Under the pieces are notes generated by a model, which worked only from the letters and a program-made list of their open reading frames with translations, was not told the origin of the DNA and did no database searches. From assembly GCF_947492715.1 (NCBI RefSeq), contig NZ_CANLNS010000005.1:124001-188000 (forward strand): 64,000 nucleotides of DNA. Direction: 5' to 3'. The DNA is from an uncultured Psychroserpens sp. (GTDB lineage: Bacteria > Bacteroidota > Bacteroidia > Flavobacteriales > Flavobacteriaceae). Both the position numbers and the translations under genes were made by a program. Below are positions 16,396-24,510 of the stretch, in pieces; the stretch's first letter is position 1; each line of letters starts with the position of its first letter.

Positions 16396-17154
16396 ATGAG
16401 AGTTATCATTATTGAAGACGAAAAACCATCAGCAAGACGTTTAAAACGTATGCTTGCAGAAGTACAAATTGAAACCGATATTATGTTACATTCTGTAGAG
16501 GAATCTATTGATTGGTTTCAAAATAATGAGCATCCTGATTTGATATTTTTAGATATTCAACTTAGTGATGGCTTATCGTTCGAAATCTTTGAAACGGTTG
16601 AAATTAAATCTGCTGTAATATTCACGACAGCTTATGATGAATACGCTTTGCAGGCTTTTAAACTCAATAGTATTGATTATCTGTTAAAGCCTATTGATGA
16701 AGATGATTTGGAGAAAGCTGTATCAAAATTTAAGGATCGTGCGCCCAAAAAACAGCAAGCAGTTACTCTAGATTTTAATGATATCAAAAAACTATTAGTT
16801 AATCCAATAGAGCGCGAATATAAGAAGCGTTTTTCGGTTAAGGTTGGTCAACATCTAAAATTGATTAATATTGATGATATTGAATGTTTTTATAGCGAAA
16901 ACAAAGGAACTTATGCGTTTACATCGGAAGGCAGGAATTACCTCTTAGATACCACTTTAGAACAGTTGGAGGATGAATTAGAACCACATAAATTTTTTAG
17001 AATTAGTCGGAAATTTTATGTCAATGTTAATGCCATAGCTGATATGGTAAGTTATACCAATTCTAGACTTCAAATAAAACTAAATACATTTAAGGAGCAG
17101 GATGTTATTGTTGCAAGAGAGCGTGTTAAGGATTTTAAAGAATGGCTCTCTTAA
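16396..17154 (+). CDS. LytTR family response regulator
   Basis: 252 residues: receiver domain (1-120) with the acidic pair E7-D8, phosphoacceptor Asp53 in LIFLDIQL, Thr/Ser at the ITTAYDE switch region and Lys in LLKPI, then a LytTR DNA-binding domain (about 150-250) with FYSENKGTYAF and RISRKFYVNVNAI. It should be phosphorylated by the upstream LytS-type kinase and bind direct repeats at target promoters. Its stop codon overlaps the convergent DnaJ-like gene by 4 bases (TTAA serves both). Confidence 0.93.
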   Translation: MRVIIIEDEKPSARRLKRMLAEVQIETDIMLHSVEESIDWFQNNEHPDLIFLDIQLSDGLSFEIFETVEIKSAVIFTTAYDEYALQAFKLNSIDYLLKPIDEDDLEKAVSKFKDRAPKKQQAVTLDFNDIKKLLVNPIEREYKKRFSVKVGQHLKLINIDDIECFYSENKGTYAFTSEGRNYLLDTTLEQLEDELEPHKFFRISRKFYVNVNAIADMVSYTNSRLQIKLNTFKEQDVIVARERVKDFKEWLS

Positions 17155-17591
17155 AAGATATCGAAAATATCACCCAAAGAATCACCAAGATCTTCTAATA
17201 TATCACCAGCACCAGAAAACAAACCACCACCTGTTTCTAAAAAGATGTCTAGAAGTAATAGTTCGGTAAGTGATGTACGCCAATAGTCGTCAGATTTTTT
17301 CTTAGATTCCTTCTTCCAATCTTTATATTGTTTTTCCTCTTCTTTTGGAGCAATTATAACTGGTTTGTTTGTTTCTGAAGCATTCAATAATCTATCGTAG
17401 GCTTCTCGTTTTTTGGGATTAGATAAAATATCGAAACCTTCAACAAGCTGATCAAAACGTGCACGTGCACCTGGAGCAGAATTTTTGTCGGGATGATACA
17501 TAGCAATTTCTTGTCGGAATGCTTTTTTAATCGTTTCTAAATCGGCCAATTTGTCAATATGTAAGAGTTGATAGTAATTATGTAATTCCAT
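17151..17591 (-). CDS. J-domain (DnaJ-like) protein
   Basis: About 146 residues from the Met at 17591 (MELHNYYQLL); the longer frame to 17654 runs into the neighbouring gene and lacks similarity. An intact J domain fills residues 1-70 with the HPD motif (YHPDKN), so it can stimulate an Hsp70 ATPase. No zinc-finger or C-terminal peptide-binding domains follow. Instead there is a Lys/Glu-rich linker and a hydrophobic, Gly/Asp-rich tail that might contact a specific client or a membrane. Confidence 0.88.
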   Translation of the reverse strand: MELHNYYQLLHIDKLADLETIKKAFRQEIAMYHPDKNSAPGARARFDQLVEGFDILSNPKKREAYDRLLNASETNKPVIIAPKEEEKQYKDWKKESKKKSDDYWRTSLTELLLLDIFLETGGGLFSGAGDILEDLGDSLGDIFDIF

Positions 17592-17598
17592 GATTTGA

Positions 17599-18618
17599 TT
17601 ATTTTGAAAGATGACACTCCAACTGTGATTTGAACTGTTGACGATTATCCACAAACAAGAGTAACTTCGTATAAGGTTTTGGTTTTCCGTAGATAAATTG
17701 AAGGGTATGAGGTGTTTTGGTATAAATAACCATATTACTATGCTCTAGCTCACCAAATAGCGACAGTGTTTTTGTGCCCTTATTTTTATCAAAACTCGAG
17801 GCATCAGCAAATTCAATACGCTCAATAGCACTAAAAGGAATAATGGTTTCACTTAACATTCCAAATCGTAATACCAAATGATCATTACCAACAACAATTG
17901 GTCGTTTTGGCACAGATCTAATAATGCCAATTAATTGTAACGCAGAATAAAAACTTAAGATGGTCAATACCCAAGCAACCGTAGGGCTCCATGTTGTCAT
18001 AAGCAAATGAACAGTTATCATTTCAATGCCTACTACAAAGATAATGGCAGTTAACGTAGACAAAATACCCGATCCTTTATAATTTGAAAACTCATTTGAA
18101 GCGAGTTTGATTTTTTTGAAATTAAAAAAGCCATAGTACAACAAAGCGATTTCGTTAGCAACAAGTTTTGCAACTGTCCTAGGAAATAAAGTTTTACAAG
18201 TATCTAAAAGTGCACTGTAAAAATCTTCTTCTTGGTTTACAGTGTTTTTATAAATTTTAATGGCCTTTCTAAGTTTAAAAATTACAACACTTAATACGCT
18301 TATTTCTATAATAGGAATCAACCAAATTTTTACAGTATTCAAAAGATCTTGGTTTTCTAGAGGAATAGTATATGAGGCTATAATAACACATGCAATTAAA
18401 AATGGAGCAATAGTGAAATTAGAAATGTTTTGTTTTCGTATTAATAAGAAATATATCACAGGAATTGTGATGATAAAATCAATAGTAATAAAGGCAGATA
18501 GCTGGTTTTGATTAGCCAAAAATGCACTAGAATTTAAAAGAATAACTAAGCCAAGTAGCAGTATTAAAGGAATTAAAAAGGCTATAGCATTTGGCTTTAA
18601 GAGTGTAGTTTTAGTCAT
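17599..18618 (-). CDS. hypothetical multi-pass membrane protein
   Basis: 339 residues. Membrane segments are seen at about 13-32, 42-60, 70-87, 100-118, 190-208 and 215-232, followed by a soluble C-terminal domain (about 245-339) of beta strands that resembles a PH-like domain (LRFGMLSETIIPFSAIERIEF). Not a family I can name. Seven bases separate its stop from the DnaJ-like start, so the two are probably cotranscribed. Confidence 0.75.
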   Translation of the reverse strand: MTKTTLLKPNAIAFLIPLILLLGLVILLNSSAFLANQNQLSAFITIDFIITIPVIYFLLIRKQNISNFTIAPFLIACVIIASYTIPLENQDLLNTVKIWLIPIIEISVLSVVIFKLRKAIKIYKNTVNQEEDFYSALLDTCKTLFPRTVAKLVANEIALLYYGFFNFKKIKLASNEFSNYKGSGILSTLTAIIFVVGIEMITVHLLMTTWSPTVAWVLTILSFYSALQLIGIIRSVPKRPIVVGNDHLVLRFGMLSETIIPFSAIERIEFADASSFDKNKGTKTLSLFGELEHSNMVIYTKTPHTLQFIYGKPKPYTKLLLFVDNRQQFKSQLECHLSK

Positions 18619-18768
18619 ATCTATCCACTTTTAATTATCATCTATAGGACGCAGTATAACGTAAATTGTTACGTTTTTTTGCACTTAAAACTTTAAAAAT
18701 GGCTAATCAACTGAAATATTTGCCCTAAGATTCTTAAAGTTATAGATTTCATCAACAAAAATTTAGCT

Positions 18769-20373
18769 ATGAAACTTAAATTCAGTCTATTACTCATTTT
18801 ATGTAGCATCTGTTTATCAGGCTTTGCTCAAGATTGGAAAGTGTATCCCTATTCGCCAAGTGGTCAAATAGCGTTCCCATTAGATGAAGGACGTCATGCA
18901 ACCGAACCTATAGAATGGTGGTATACGGCAGGGCATGTTGTAGGGGAAACAACAGGAAAGAGTTACAGTTTTATGTATACTTTTTTTCATTATCCGCAGT
19001 CGGGATTTGATGGGTTTAGAATTTTAAACATTACAGACGACCAAACTGGGACTTTCCTACAGGATGTTAAACCTCTTAATTATACCACACTGTCTACTAC
19101 TGATTTTGATATTGAGGCCTCGGTGTTTTTGGCAGGTACAGAATCTTGGCGAAATAAAAAAGACATCAATAACCTTCCAATTCCATTTGAATATGAGCTA
19201 TTTGCATTGACTTCAAACGCTGGTTTAGATATTGAATTTGAAACTTTAAAGCGACCATTAATTCTGGGTGATGATGGTTATTTAAATCAAGGAGAGAGCA
19301 ATTATACATACTATTACTCCCAAACCATGAATGCTATAACAGGCTCAATTACGTTTAATGGTTTAACAGAAATGGTTACTGGAACAGGTTGGATAGATCG
19401 TCAATATGGAAATTTTAATCCTTTAACTGGAGAGAAATATGAATGGTTTAGTATGCAACTTTCTAATGGCATGGATTTAAATCTATGGAATATTTTTACA
19501 CCAGATCGATTAATTCCAAACAATGATAAGTACAAAATTTTATCGGCTTATGTTGATGAGAATACACAGTATACTTCAGACGATTTTCAAATTGAACGTT
19601 TAGCGTTTAACTGTATGCCTGATGATGAGCGCTGTTATTCTAAACAATGGCGATTAACGTCATCTATGAATAATTTAGATTTGATTATTACAACCTTACA
19701 CGATAATACCGAAGTACAATTACCGTTTCGTTTTTTTGAAGGTGCAACCTCTGTGTCTGGAACAGTAAATGGTGTCGCCGTTACTGGTATTGGCTTTGCA
19801 GAGTTGTTGCATAGTTATGAAGATCCAGAAGTTACAATTACGGCACCTGTAGGAGGAATTTATGATAGTGCTTTACCGATTACTTGGAGTCTAAATAATC
19901 CTGATGACGGCCGACCAATTTTTTATGATTTGGAATATAGTATCGATGACCAAAATAATTTTAATCCAATAGCATCCGGACTTACAAGTCCAATGTATTT
20001 ATGGGAGAGTCCATCCATTTCCGATGGTGATGACCTTTGGTTTAAGATTACTGCATATTCTATTGATGGTGTGCTAAATAATAGTGTTGTTAGTTCATCT
20101 TCATCTTCGGCAACACTTTCTGTAAACCAAGTTTTTTCAAACAAAATTAAGGCCTATCCAAATCCTACTAAGAATGTTTTTAATGTAGAATTTGATACGC
20201 CTCAACAAGGTCATTATGCGATTGTAGATGTTAACGGACGTACAATTTTATCTTCTGACATAATAAGCACAAATCATATTGTTGTGTCAACAAAACTTTT
20301 GAAATCGGGAGTGTATTTCATGATTTTGGAAACAGAAGAAGGACAAGCAAACTTAAGAGTTGTGAAACAATAA
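18769..20373 (+). CDS. T9SS-exported lipocalin/CrtC-AttH-like protein
   Basis: 534 residues. Signal peptide (about 1-20, ending GFAQ), then a domain with the CrtC/AttH/Svf1-like signature EPIEWWYTAGHV and DRQYGNF (about residues 35-350), a beta-sandwich linker (about 360-450), and a C-terminal T9SS sorting domain starting at KAYPNPTKNVFNVEF. Export across the outer membrane by the type IX system is expected. CrtC-like folds bind hydrophobic ligands or hydrate carotenoids, but catalytic activity here is unproven. A -7-like AATATTTG lies upstream near 18715. Confidence 0.85.
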   Translation: MKLKFSLLLILCSICLSGFAQDWKVYPYSPSGQIAFPLDEGRHATEPIEWWYTAGHVVGETTGKSYSFMYTFFHYPQSGFDGFRILNITDDQTGTFLQDVKPLNYTTLSTTDFDIEASVFLAGTESWRNKKDINNLPIPFEYELFALTSNAGLDIEFETLKRPLILGDDGYLNQGESNYTYYYSQTMNAITGSITFNGLTEMVTGTGWIDRQYGNFNPLTGEKYEWFSMQLSNGMDLNLWNIFTPDRLIPNNDKYKILSAYVDENTQYTSDDFQIERLAFNCMPDDERCYSKQWRLTSSMNNLDLIITTLHDNTEVQLPFRFFEGATSVSGTVNGVAVTGIGFAELLHSYEDPEVTITAPVGGIYDSALPITWSLNNPDDGRPIFYDLEYSIDDQNNFNPIASGLTSPMYLWESPSISDGDDLWFKITAYSIDGVLNNSVVSSSSSSATLSVNQVFSNKIKAYPNPTKNVFNVEFDTPQQGHYAIVDVNGRTILSSDIISTNHIVVSTKLLKSGVYFMILETEEGQANLRVVKQ

Positions 20374-21561
20374 TTAATCTTCAATACGGTTGTCATCAAA
20401 TGCTGATGGCAATAAATTTGGAATTAATTTCGCAAAAAGTGGCAATAAAATAGCGCCTCCAGGAAGTAAAAAAATAGCCAAACTAGGTACAGTTTTTAAA
20501 ATATCTAAAAGCTGAGTCTGCATTTGCTTTTGTTCCTCTTTACTTAAATCGGAATGGGTTGATTTTGAAATGAGAAGCATCAACTCTTTACTTTGCTTCA
20601 TCTCTTTTACCAAGCGTTTACTATTTCGTCTAATCAATTTATTTACCAATTGTGAAGAGTTTTCGTAGAAATTACCCATAGGATTGGTTTGCAAAAATAA
20701 CATCACCTCCTTTTTATGTTTGTCATGAAATTTAGATACACACAGTATGGAATCTTGTACTTCTGAAATTTCTATTGACAATAGTTTGGCTAATTGCTTC
20801 AAAAATTGGTATTCAGATTTTTCTAGTATTTCATCGTCCCAAACAGACAAACACATGAGATCAATGAGATATTTCTTTTCATTAAAATTAATGTTGTAGT
20901 TGATATCATAGATGAGGTCTTCAATTTCAGTGCTGTCGTCTTCAAGAAAAGAGGTAGAGGATTCGAAAATATCAATAATCTCCTTATCATAATCTGTAAT
21001 TTTACTTTTAGAATTTAGTGATTGATATAACGTTCCTACGATAATACTCTCTAAATTGGCCGCATAGGCTTTTGGATCAACTTGCTGAGATAAATATTGG
21101 TCAAATGAAAGCACATCTACAAATAACAAGGAATTAGTAATAGACTTATTAAAGTTTCTCATTAATATATTGTCATCTATCTGAATGCGATCATGAATAA
21201 GACGTTCTAACATAGAACTTTGACTTTTGCCAATAACTAGTTTGTCCCAAAGTGATAAATCTGAAACTTCAAGAGATTTATAAAATGATAATAAATCTTT
21301 TATAAAGGTTTTTGTAGAAAATGTAGCGTTATGAAAATGATAAATATGATAAAGGCCTGTGATGAGGTTGACTTTGGCTAGCTCGTCTTCCGAGTAGTTG
21401 TGAATTCGATCTATTTTATCTGTAATATCAACATTAACCCCATAGATAAATCCATAGTTTTTTAAACTACTATAGAGTTTTTTATAATTCTCAAATGGGA
21501 TTCCCTTTTTAGATATTTGAGAACAAAATTTTTCAATCCAACCACTAGCAGATGGGTTCAT
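20374..21561 (-). CDS. LETM1-related biofilm-associated protein
   Basis: 395 residues, mostly helical. The C-terminus (about 330-390) has the LETM1-like pattern of a hydrophobic LPGGAILLPLFAKLIPNLLPSAF segment preceded by a Lys/Gln-rich helix. The rest is a cytosolic helical body with a TerB-like patch (LIDLMCLSVWDDEILEKSE). Named after related flavobacterial genes tied to biofilm phenotypes. The molecular role is unknown. Its stop codon directly abuts the stop of the convergent T9SS gene with no intervening base. Confidence 0.75.
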   Translation of the reverse strand: MNPSASGWIEKFCSQISKKGIPFENYKKLYSSLKNYGFIYGVNVDITDKIDRIHNYSEDELAKVNLITGLYHIYHFHNATFSTKTFIKDLLSFYKSLEVSDLSLWDKLVIGKSQSSMLERLIHDRIQIDDNILMRNFNKSITNSLLFVDVLSFDQYLSQQVDPKAYAANLESIIVGTLYQSLNSKSKITDYDKEIIDIFESSTSFLEDDSTEIEDLIYDINYNINFNEKKYLIDLMCLSVWDDEILEKSEYQFLKQLAKLLSIEISEVQDSILCVSKFHDKHKKEVMLFLQTNPMGNFYENSSQLVNKLIRRNSKRLVKEMKQSKELMLLISKSTHSDLSKEEQKQMQTQLLDILKTVPSLAIFLLPGGAILLPLFAKLIPNLLPSAFDDNRIED

Positions 21562-21618
21562 TTCTTTGATTTTAAAGACAGCGTAAAGTTAGTTTTTTAT
21601 TTGAACTCAATTTTAAAA

Positions 21619-22059
21619 TTATACACCAATATCTTCATTCCACAATTCTGGTTTGTTATTTATGAATTTTGTCATCATTTCGATACAATCTTTATCGTTC
21701 ATAACAATAACTTCAACACCTTTAGATCTTAATAAATCTTCTTCACCCATAAATGTTTGATGTTCTCCAATGACTACTTTTGGTATACCATATAGTAAAA
21801 TTGTTCCTGTGCACATTGGGCAAGGTGATAATGTCGTATATAATGTGCTTTCTCTATAAATAGCAGCTTTTTGCCTTCCTGCATTTTCTAAAGCATCCAT
21901 CTCACCATGTAAAATTACACTGCCTTCTTGAACCCGTCTATTATGTCCTTTACCTAAAATTTTATTGTTATGCACAATTACAGATCCTATTGGGATTCCA
22001 CCTTCCTGTAGCCCTAATTTAGCTTCCTTAATAGCTTCTTCTAAAAATATATCTTTCAT
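21619..22059 (-). CDS. cytosine deaminase, yeast Fcy1-like
   Basis: 146 residues of the zinc nucleoside deaminase fold. HGE (H51, E53) and PCPMC (C80, C83) are the zinc and proton-shuttle residues. Beyond these, the GHN (N40), LYTTLSPCPMCTG stretch and the C-terminal LWNEDIG match the residues that in yeast cytosine deaminase contact cytosine (the Trp and Asp of WFEDIG). It therefore most likely deaminates cytosine to uracil (pyrimidine salvage) rather than guanine or tRNA adenosine. Related guanine deaminases have different C-termini. No operon partner. Confidence 0.82.
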   Translation of the reverse strand: MKDIFLEEAIKEAKLGLQEGGIPIGSVIVHNNKILGKGHNRRVQEGSVILHGEMDALENAGRQKAAIYRESTLYTTLSPCPMCTGTILLYGIPKVVIGEHQTFMGEEDLLRSKGVEVIVMNDKDCIEMMTKFINNKPELWNEDIGV

Positions 22060-22114
22060 ATCAAAATAGGTTCATTATGAAGGTTAATGTTTTACTTGGG
22101 CTCAAATAGTTTAC

Positions 22115-22330
22115 TTATTTAGTAGTGTTAAAAAAATATTTATAAACTATAAACACTGTACCCTGAAGAATAGCATCTAAGATTCCTAGAACAATAGTTC
22201 TTTCTGTTGAGGTTTCATGATACAACAAATAATATAGTACCCAAAAAAAAGCAACTTGTGAGCAGGCCACTAGCAATCCTTGGACAATTAAGTTAAAGAA
22301 AAATCGATATATTTTTATTTTGTCATCCAT
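22115..22330 (-). CDS. small two-helix membrane protein of an unknown operon
   Basis: 71 residues with two hydrophobic segments (about 8-30 and 45-65) and charged ends. Two bases separate it from the upstream zinc-ribbon gene, so it is the third member of a tight three-gene leftward unit (23542 to 22115). No family recognised. It could anchor the other two proteins at the membrane. Confidence 0.6.
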   Translation of the reverse strand: MDDKIKIYRFFFNLIVQGLLVACSQVAFFWVLYYLLYHETSTERTIVLGILDAILQGTVFIVYKYFFNTTK

Positions 22331-22332
22331 AA

Positions 22333-22680
22333 TTAAATTGAGGCTTTTTCGGTTCTATATGTACTCGATAATTTATAAAAGGTATTAGGACTTAAGTCTT
22401 CTTTTTTAAACTCATATTTGTCTGCTTCATTCAACTGGCAATTTTGACAAACAATAGTGTCTGGAATGTCTTCAAAACGCTCTGCAGAAACTATGGTCGA
22501 ATTATCATTTGGACATCTCAACTCAATGTATTTATCAAAAAAACCGCGCTTTACAGCTGCGTCACAAAGTTTGCGAGCGATTCTAGAATTAACATTAAAA
22601 AAACTCCTGATATTCTCAGTATAAACTCTGTCTGGGTCAGTGTCTTCAATAATTCGTTTTTTTGCCGATAAAAAGCTCAT
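22333..22680 (-). CDS. winged-helix plus zinc-ribbon-like protein, unknown function
   Basis: 115 residues, cytosolic. Residues ~20-60 look like a small winged helix (SRIARKLCDAAVKRGFFDKY followed by strand ELRCP) and a CP...CQNC arrangement (about 55-82) could bind one zinc ion. Middle gene of the three-gene operon, 10 bases after the 283-residue protein. The composition resembles adaptor or middle components of multi-gene conflict systems, but this is only an impression. Confidence 0.65.
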   Translation of the reverse strand: MSFLSAKKRIIEDTDPDRVYTENIRSFFNVNSRIARKLCDAAVKRGFFDKYIELRCPNDNSTIVSAERFEDIPDTIVCQNCQLNEADKYEFKKEDLSPNTFYKLSSTYRTEKASI

Positions 22681-22690
22681 ATAATACGGT

Positions 22691-23542
22691 TTACTTATTG
22701 TACTTTAAGATGTCTAATATAACATTTATATTGCTATCGTTGGTTTTAGGATAAAGTGGAAATGCAATTGTGCCGTCTTTAGGTTCTATTCTAAATCGTT
22801 TAGAAAAATCACCATCGTTTAGAAAACAAAAATTGGTTTTAGTAATCTCTGATTTCATAATTTGCTCATATAATTTGGGGTACGCTTTTTTTAAGGTGTA
22901 TGATTCATCCATGGTTACCTTAGAAGAAGACTTAGGTTTCTTCCAATCTGCCTGAAGCGCATCAATAATATCCTTATCCCACATATGTTTTATACCTTTA
23001 TGTAAATCTACTGGAGAAAAATGTAATTTATTTTTGGTTTTGCAAATGTCAAGAAATTCTAGTTCGTCTAAAGTCCTTTGCGATTGAAGCAATTCTAATC
23101 CTTCAGGTAAATAAGGTGCAACATTACGTTCTAAAATAGTGAACTCAAAAATAGTTTCATCCTTCAGTTGGGTTATTTTTATAGGCCAAGGAAAACTGAA
23201 ATCTAACTCTTGATAGGGTTGAATAACTTTAATATTATGATTCGATTTAATAATATAAAAATTTTCAGTACCAAGGCTAGTCGATTCAACTTTTGAGTAA
23301 AGAACATCAAATGATGTGCTTAAATCAATCTTGCTAGAAATCTTTTCGAAAATATGAACATGTTTTCGTGTAAATCCAAAGTTCGAATAACAATAATCAT
23401 AAATATCTTCCTCAGGTGTCTGAGACAATATATCATCAATGAGTTCAGCTCTATTTTTGGCCTTTTCACCAAAATGAGACTTAACATTATTATATGGATA
23501 TAATCTCAATACTCTATTGAGTAGCTCTTTTTTACTGTTCAA
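22691..23542 (-). CDS. hypothetical protein, first gene of a three-gene operon
   Basis: 283 residues without signal peptide or membrane helix. The N-terminal ~60 residues are helical (RAELIDDILSQTPEEDIYDY), the middle is a beta-rich domain with FSFPWPIKITQL, and the C-terminus carries aromatic strands ending in a basic helix. The only plausible start is TTG at 23542, as no ATG occurs in the first 180 codons. I recognise no enzyme motif. Close linkage to the winged-helix/zinc-ribbon and two-helix membrane proteins suggests one complex. Confidence 0.65.
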   Translation of the reverse strand: MNSKKELLNRVLRLYPYNNVKSHFGEKAKNRAELIDDILSQTPEEDIYDYCYSNFGFTRKHVHIFEKISSKIDLSTSFDVLYSKVESTSLGTENFYIIKSNHNIKVIQPYQELDFSFPWPIKITQLKDETIFEFTILERNVAPYLPEGLELLQSQRTLDELEFLDICKTKNKLHFSPVDLHKGIKHMWDKDIIDALQADWKKPKSSSKVTMDESYTLKKAYPKLYEQIMKSEITKTNFCFLNDGDFSKRFRIEPKDGTIAFPLYPKTNDSNINVILDILKYNK

Positions 23543-23604
23543 ATTGTAAAAAATTAATAATTAATTATACAAAATACTATAGGGAAATTCAACGTACAAG
23601 TTAA

Positions 23605-23640
23605 TAAAAAAAGCGCTAAACATTTGTTTAACGCTCTTTA
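23605..23640 (-). terminator. terminator of the superoxide dismutase gene
   Basis: On the minus strand AGCGTTAAACA and TGTTTAGCGCT form an 11-bp stem with one mismatch and a 2-base core, followed by a run of T. It lies ~100 bases beyond the sod stop codon. Confidence 0.65.
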
Positions 23641-23739
23641 AAAAGTCATTTCTTTTTCATTAAGATTGTGTTACCGTACTTAGTATATACCTAATACTAG
23701 AGTTGGTGCAAGATACTACAACTTGATTTCAAAGTAATT

Positions 23740-24363
23740 TTATTCTATAATGCCACCACAACTTACGCGGCTTCCAGCTGCACCCGACGGTTGCGATGTG
23801 AAATCGTCAACACCTTGATGTACAATAATGGCTTTTCCTATAATGTCTTTGGTTTCATCACCACAGCCAATGCACCACTCATCAGTAACCTTTGTAATGG
23901 TTGCATGACCTTTTTCGTTCGCCGTGAAATTTCCAATGTCTCCTTTATGATATCCTGAGTCGTTTCCCCATTTTCCATGTGGCTGTCCCGTAGGATTCCA
24001 ATGACCTCCAGACGATTTTCCATCATCGGATGTACAGTCTGCTTTTTCATGAATATGAATAGCATGCTCACCTTCGGTCAATCCATCTAATACAGCAATC
24101 ATAGTAACTACACCTTGATCTTGAGTAAATACTACATTTCCAGTAACATCACTATTACTTTTAGCTTCAAGCGAAAGTGTTACCTTCTTCTTATCCTTAT
24201 AATAAGCTGGTTCGTCCTTTGCTGTTGGGCGTTTTGTTGTTTCTTCCTCTGGTGATGCCTCTACTTCAGTAGTTTCATTAGAGACGTCTTCTTTTTTATC
24301 TTTTTTACAAGAGAAGTTTAAGCATAAAGCCAAAATTGATATGTATAAAATAGAACGTTTCAT
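23740..24363 (-). CDS. sodC: Cu/Zn superoxide dismutase, lipoprotein
   Basis: 207 residues. A lipobox (LNFS-C19) and a Lys/Glu/Thr-rich tether put it on the outer face of a membrane in the periplasm. The catalytic domain (about 60-207) has the copper and zinc histidines in HAIHIHEKADC, GHWNP, PHG and HKGDIG, the final copper ligand in IIVHQG and the conserved Arg in GSRVSCGG. Two cysteines can form the usual disulfide. It removes superoxide in the envelope. A -7 element TATCTTTC lies on the minus strand at 24395-24402. Divergent from hemN. Confidence 0.93.
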   Translation of the reverse strand: MKRSILYISILALCLNFSCKKDKKEDVSNETTEVEASPEEETTKRPTAKDEPAYYKDKKKVTLSLEAKSNSDVTGNVVFTQDQGVVTMIAVLDGLTEGEHAIHIHEKADCTSDDGKSSGGHWNPTGQPHGKWGNDSGYHKGDIGNFTANEKGHATITKVTDEWCIGCGDETKDIIGKAIIVHQGVDDFTSQPSGAAGSRVSCGGIIE

Positions 24364-24446
24364 TAAAAATTTGTTTTTAAGTGTTATTGAAGTTGAAAGA
24401 TAGTCATTATTTGAAATGATATGAAATTTTTCAAATTATTTTCAGG

Positions 24447-24492
24447 ATATGATATAAGTCATATTTTTTACAAACTAATGGACGTAATTTTG
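24447..24492 (+). promoter_or_regulatory. Fnr-type box and -7 element of hemN
   Basis: ATATGA-TATAAG-TCATAT (24447-24464) is a perfect dyad, and TAATTTTG (24485-24492) is an exact -7 element. The box centre (24455.5) lies 41.5 bases ahead of the start site expected at about 24497, the classic position for an activator at a class II promoter. Because box and promoter fall inside the longer open frame, the hemN start must be the ATG at 24511. Confidence 0.75.
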
Positions 24493-24510
24493 ATTTATAA
24501 TTGTTTAGGT

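Noticed and set aside
17151-17154. Four-base overlap of convergent stop codons (LytTR and DnaJ-like genes)
   Set aside because: Compact gene ends like this are common and need no special explanation.
24404-24419. TCAT-N8-ATGA dyad between sodC and hemN
   Set aside because: Half-sites are inverted and spaced differently from the Fnr boxes; it is not at -41.5 from the sodC promoter, so it is probably chance AT-rich symmetry.
24421-24510. Upstream extension of hemN
   Set aside because: The Fnr box and exact -7 element lie inside it, and the extension has no resemblance to HemN.
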